Below, one piece after another: positions 5,471 through 6,009 of a stretch of DNA of 6,009 bases. The DNA is taken from positions 1-6,009 of the forward strand of contig JAIJUV010000156.1 in the NCBI GenBank assembly GCA_022732315.1, in the 5' to 3' direction. The translations under genes and the position numbers were made by a program. Each line of letters begins with the position of its first letter. The stretch's first letter is position 1. The stretch is from Prevotella sp. GTDB taxonomy: Bacteria > Bacteroidota > Bacteroidia > Bacteroidales > Bacteroidaceae. The notes below the pieces were generated by a model. That model saw only the letters and a list, made by a program, of their open reading frames with translations, was not told the origin of the DNA and did no database searches.

Positions 5471-5497
5471 TATGGGGTGACTTCAAATCACTCCATA
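5471..5497. repeat. Inverted repeat, 10-bp arms, 7-nt spacer
   Basis: TATGGGGTGA (5471-5480) and TCACTCCATA (5488-5497) are inverted copies with 9 of 10 matches. No T-run follows on either strand, which argues against an intrinsic terminator and for a protein-binding site or a DNA/RNA hairpin. Confidence 0.55.
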
Positions 5498-5566
5498 GCA
5501 GAAACAAAGTACAAAGGGTATGACTTATAATCACATACTTGTGGCGACATCAGCCAATGGTTATAA

Positions 5567-5639
5567 GGGTGTCGTTTCAAGCGTACCCCTTGTAAAAAAT
5601 CCATCATTCTTTGGGGATGGGTTCGGTTGAAACGACCCC
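5567..5639. repeat. Long imperfect inverted repeat with core GTCGTTTCAA
   Basis: The left arm (5567-5588) reads GGGTGTCGTTTCAAGCGTAC plus CC. The right arm (5619-5639) read in reverse complement is GGGGTCGTTTCAACCGAACC plus C. They align over about 21 bp with one inserted base and two substitutions, across a spacer of about 30 bp. The arms are much longer than expected by chance. The element lies just beyond the integrase terminator and could be a recombinase, initiator or relaxosome binding site; nothing in the sequence decides which. Confidence 0.65.
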
Positions 5640-5640
5640 A

Positions 5641-5681
5641 TAAAACAAGAAAGCCACCCACAACAATGCGTGTGGATGGCT
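5641..5681 (-). terminator. Intrinsic terminator downstream of the integrase remnant
   Basis: On the minus strand AGCCATCCACA (5681-5671) and TGTGGGTGGCT (5662-5652) form an 11-bp stem with one mismatch around an 8-nt loop, followed by TTCTTGTTTTA. It starts 25 bp after the integrase stop codon, so it should end integrase transcription before the repeat region. Confidence 0.8.
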
Positions 5682-5706
5682 GTATATAATAATATGTAGA
5701 TTATGC

Positions 5707-5907
5707 CTATTCGGTTGTTTGATTAGTATCAGTAAGAGGCAAGTCCAAAGTTATCCTCTTTGTGGCATTCTCTTTCTTCGCATCAACAACCTTTGCATAG
5801 ATTTGAGTTGTACGTACATTGGTATGACCAAGCATCTTGCTGACGGTATAGATGTCTGTACCGCCCGCCAGTTGGAGCGTAGCATACGAGTGCCTGGATA
5901 CATGCAC
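5707..5907 (-). pseudogene. Tyrosine recombinase (integrase), C-terminal remnant
   Basis: The last ~66 residues of a phage-integrase-family site-specific recombinase are present. Visible catalytic elements are HVSR (HxxR, residues 2-5), LGHTN with H28, and the nucleophile context TTQIYAKV with Y37, followed by a charged tail (KKENATKRITL…). In this family the first catalytic Arg, the catalytic Lys, and the core- and arm-binding domains lie upstream. Here an in-frame TAA lies two codons before the first readable codon (GTG 5907), and none of the three minus-strand frames to the window edge continues the family. The breakpoint is therefore close to 5905-5910. The retained part matches the family closely and its terminator is intact, suggesting recent truncation by rearrangement rather than slow decay. 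The fragment cannot catalyse recombination alone. A single sequencing or assembly error would not explain the missing upstream homology. Confidence 0.82.
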
Positions 5908-6009
5908 AATTTAAGCAAAAGCAACGGAAAGAGAAGATGAGAAGAATAAACTGCAAGTAGTTGAGAATGAGCAATATTTCATAATTCTGCCAATTGGCTG
6001 CAAAGCAAA
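5908..6009. other. Unassigned flank beyond the integrase breakpoint
   Basis: No recognisable gene is present. The plus strand has one frame open from 5915 to the window edge (AKATEREDEKNKLQVVENEQ and onward, 31 codons) with coding-like charged composition but no ATG. It could be the interior of a gene truncated at the same breakpoint, or chance. Confidence 0.3.

Larger units (their letters stand above)
5218..5706. other. Repeat-rich non-coding control region between HTH gene and integrase remnant
   Basis: These 489 bp hold no credible gene. They contain, from left to right: a phased pair of ATGCTGA (5271-5288), a 13-bp palindrome (5342-5354), a 10-bp-arm palindrome (5358-5379), three TCATA repeats exactly 11 bp apart (5402-5434), a hairpin with 10-bp arms (5471-5497), a long imperfect inverted repeat (5567-5639), and the integrase terminator (5641-5681). 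Such density suggests several protein-binding sites for operon control, excision or replication. I found no convincing Bacteroidetes promoter (TTTG and TAnnTTTG at proper spacing). Only one-mismatch matches such as TATGTTTC and TTATTTTG occur on the minus strand upstream of the HTH gene. Confidence 0.7.

Noticed and set aside
5783..5974. Minus-strand open frame over the integrase region
   Set aside because: It is an alternative frame of the integrase remnant with a cysteine-rich, low-credibility product and no recognised motif.

Overview
The window looks like part of an integrative and mobilizable element (IME) of a Bacteroidales-type bacterium (Bacteroides, Parabacteroides, Prevotella or a relative). 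This is judged from protein families read by eye, with no database search. The clues are the MobC/relaxase pair, a DUF3987 ATPase next to a DUF6371-type zinc-finger/Toprim protein, a phage_int_SAM_5-style integrase C-terminus, and an HsdS linker of the kind common in Bacteroidales. Base composition is moderately AT-rich and ribosome binding sites are weak, which fits that phylum. All recognised genes lie on the minus strand, so the element reads from right to left.

Layout, in the direction of transcription. (1) 5910-6009: unassigned flank up to the window edge. (2) 5707-5907: the last ~66 codons of a tyrosine recombinase whose 5' part is missing, followed by a good intrinsic terminator (5641-5681). 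(3) 5218-5640: a non-coding region dense with inverted and 11-bp-phased direct repeats, probably control and/or recombination DNA. (4) 4858-5217: a small helix-turn-helix protein of excisionase type. (5) 3485-4858: a DUF3987 P-loop ATPase, joined to the previous gene by a TAATG stop/start overlap. (6) 2374-3411: the zinc-finger/Toprim-like primase-type protein, after a 73-bp gap holding ACTGCAA repeats and an 11-bp hairpin. (7) 2175-2373: a non-coding candidate oriT region with two mutually exclusive hairpins. (8) 1806-2174: MobC-type ribbon-helix-helix protein. (9) 565-1791: relaxase. (10) 109-543: coiled-coil protein with a C-terminal membrane helix. (11) 1-128: the start of an HsdS (type I restriction specificity subunit) coding segment, cut by the window edge.

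How the parts fit together (inference). MobC and the relaxase would nick oriT, and the tail-anchored protein may hold the relaxosome at the membrane near a helper conjugation apparatus. The DUF3987/DUF6371 pair would replicate or re-prime the element, and the HTH protein would control excision and expression. The oddest points are the ends. The integrase here is only a C-terminal remnant. At the other end, the mob operon runs with a 20-nt overlap into an HsdS segment that begins exactly at the central conserved linker, with no first target-recognition domain. This suggests a half-specificity subunit, or a recombining hsdS segment, carried by or fused to a mobile element.
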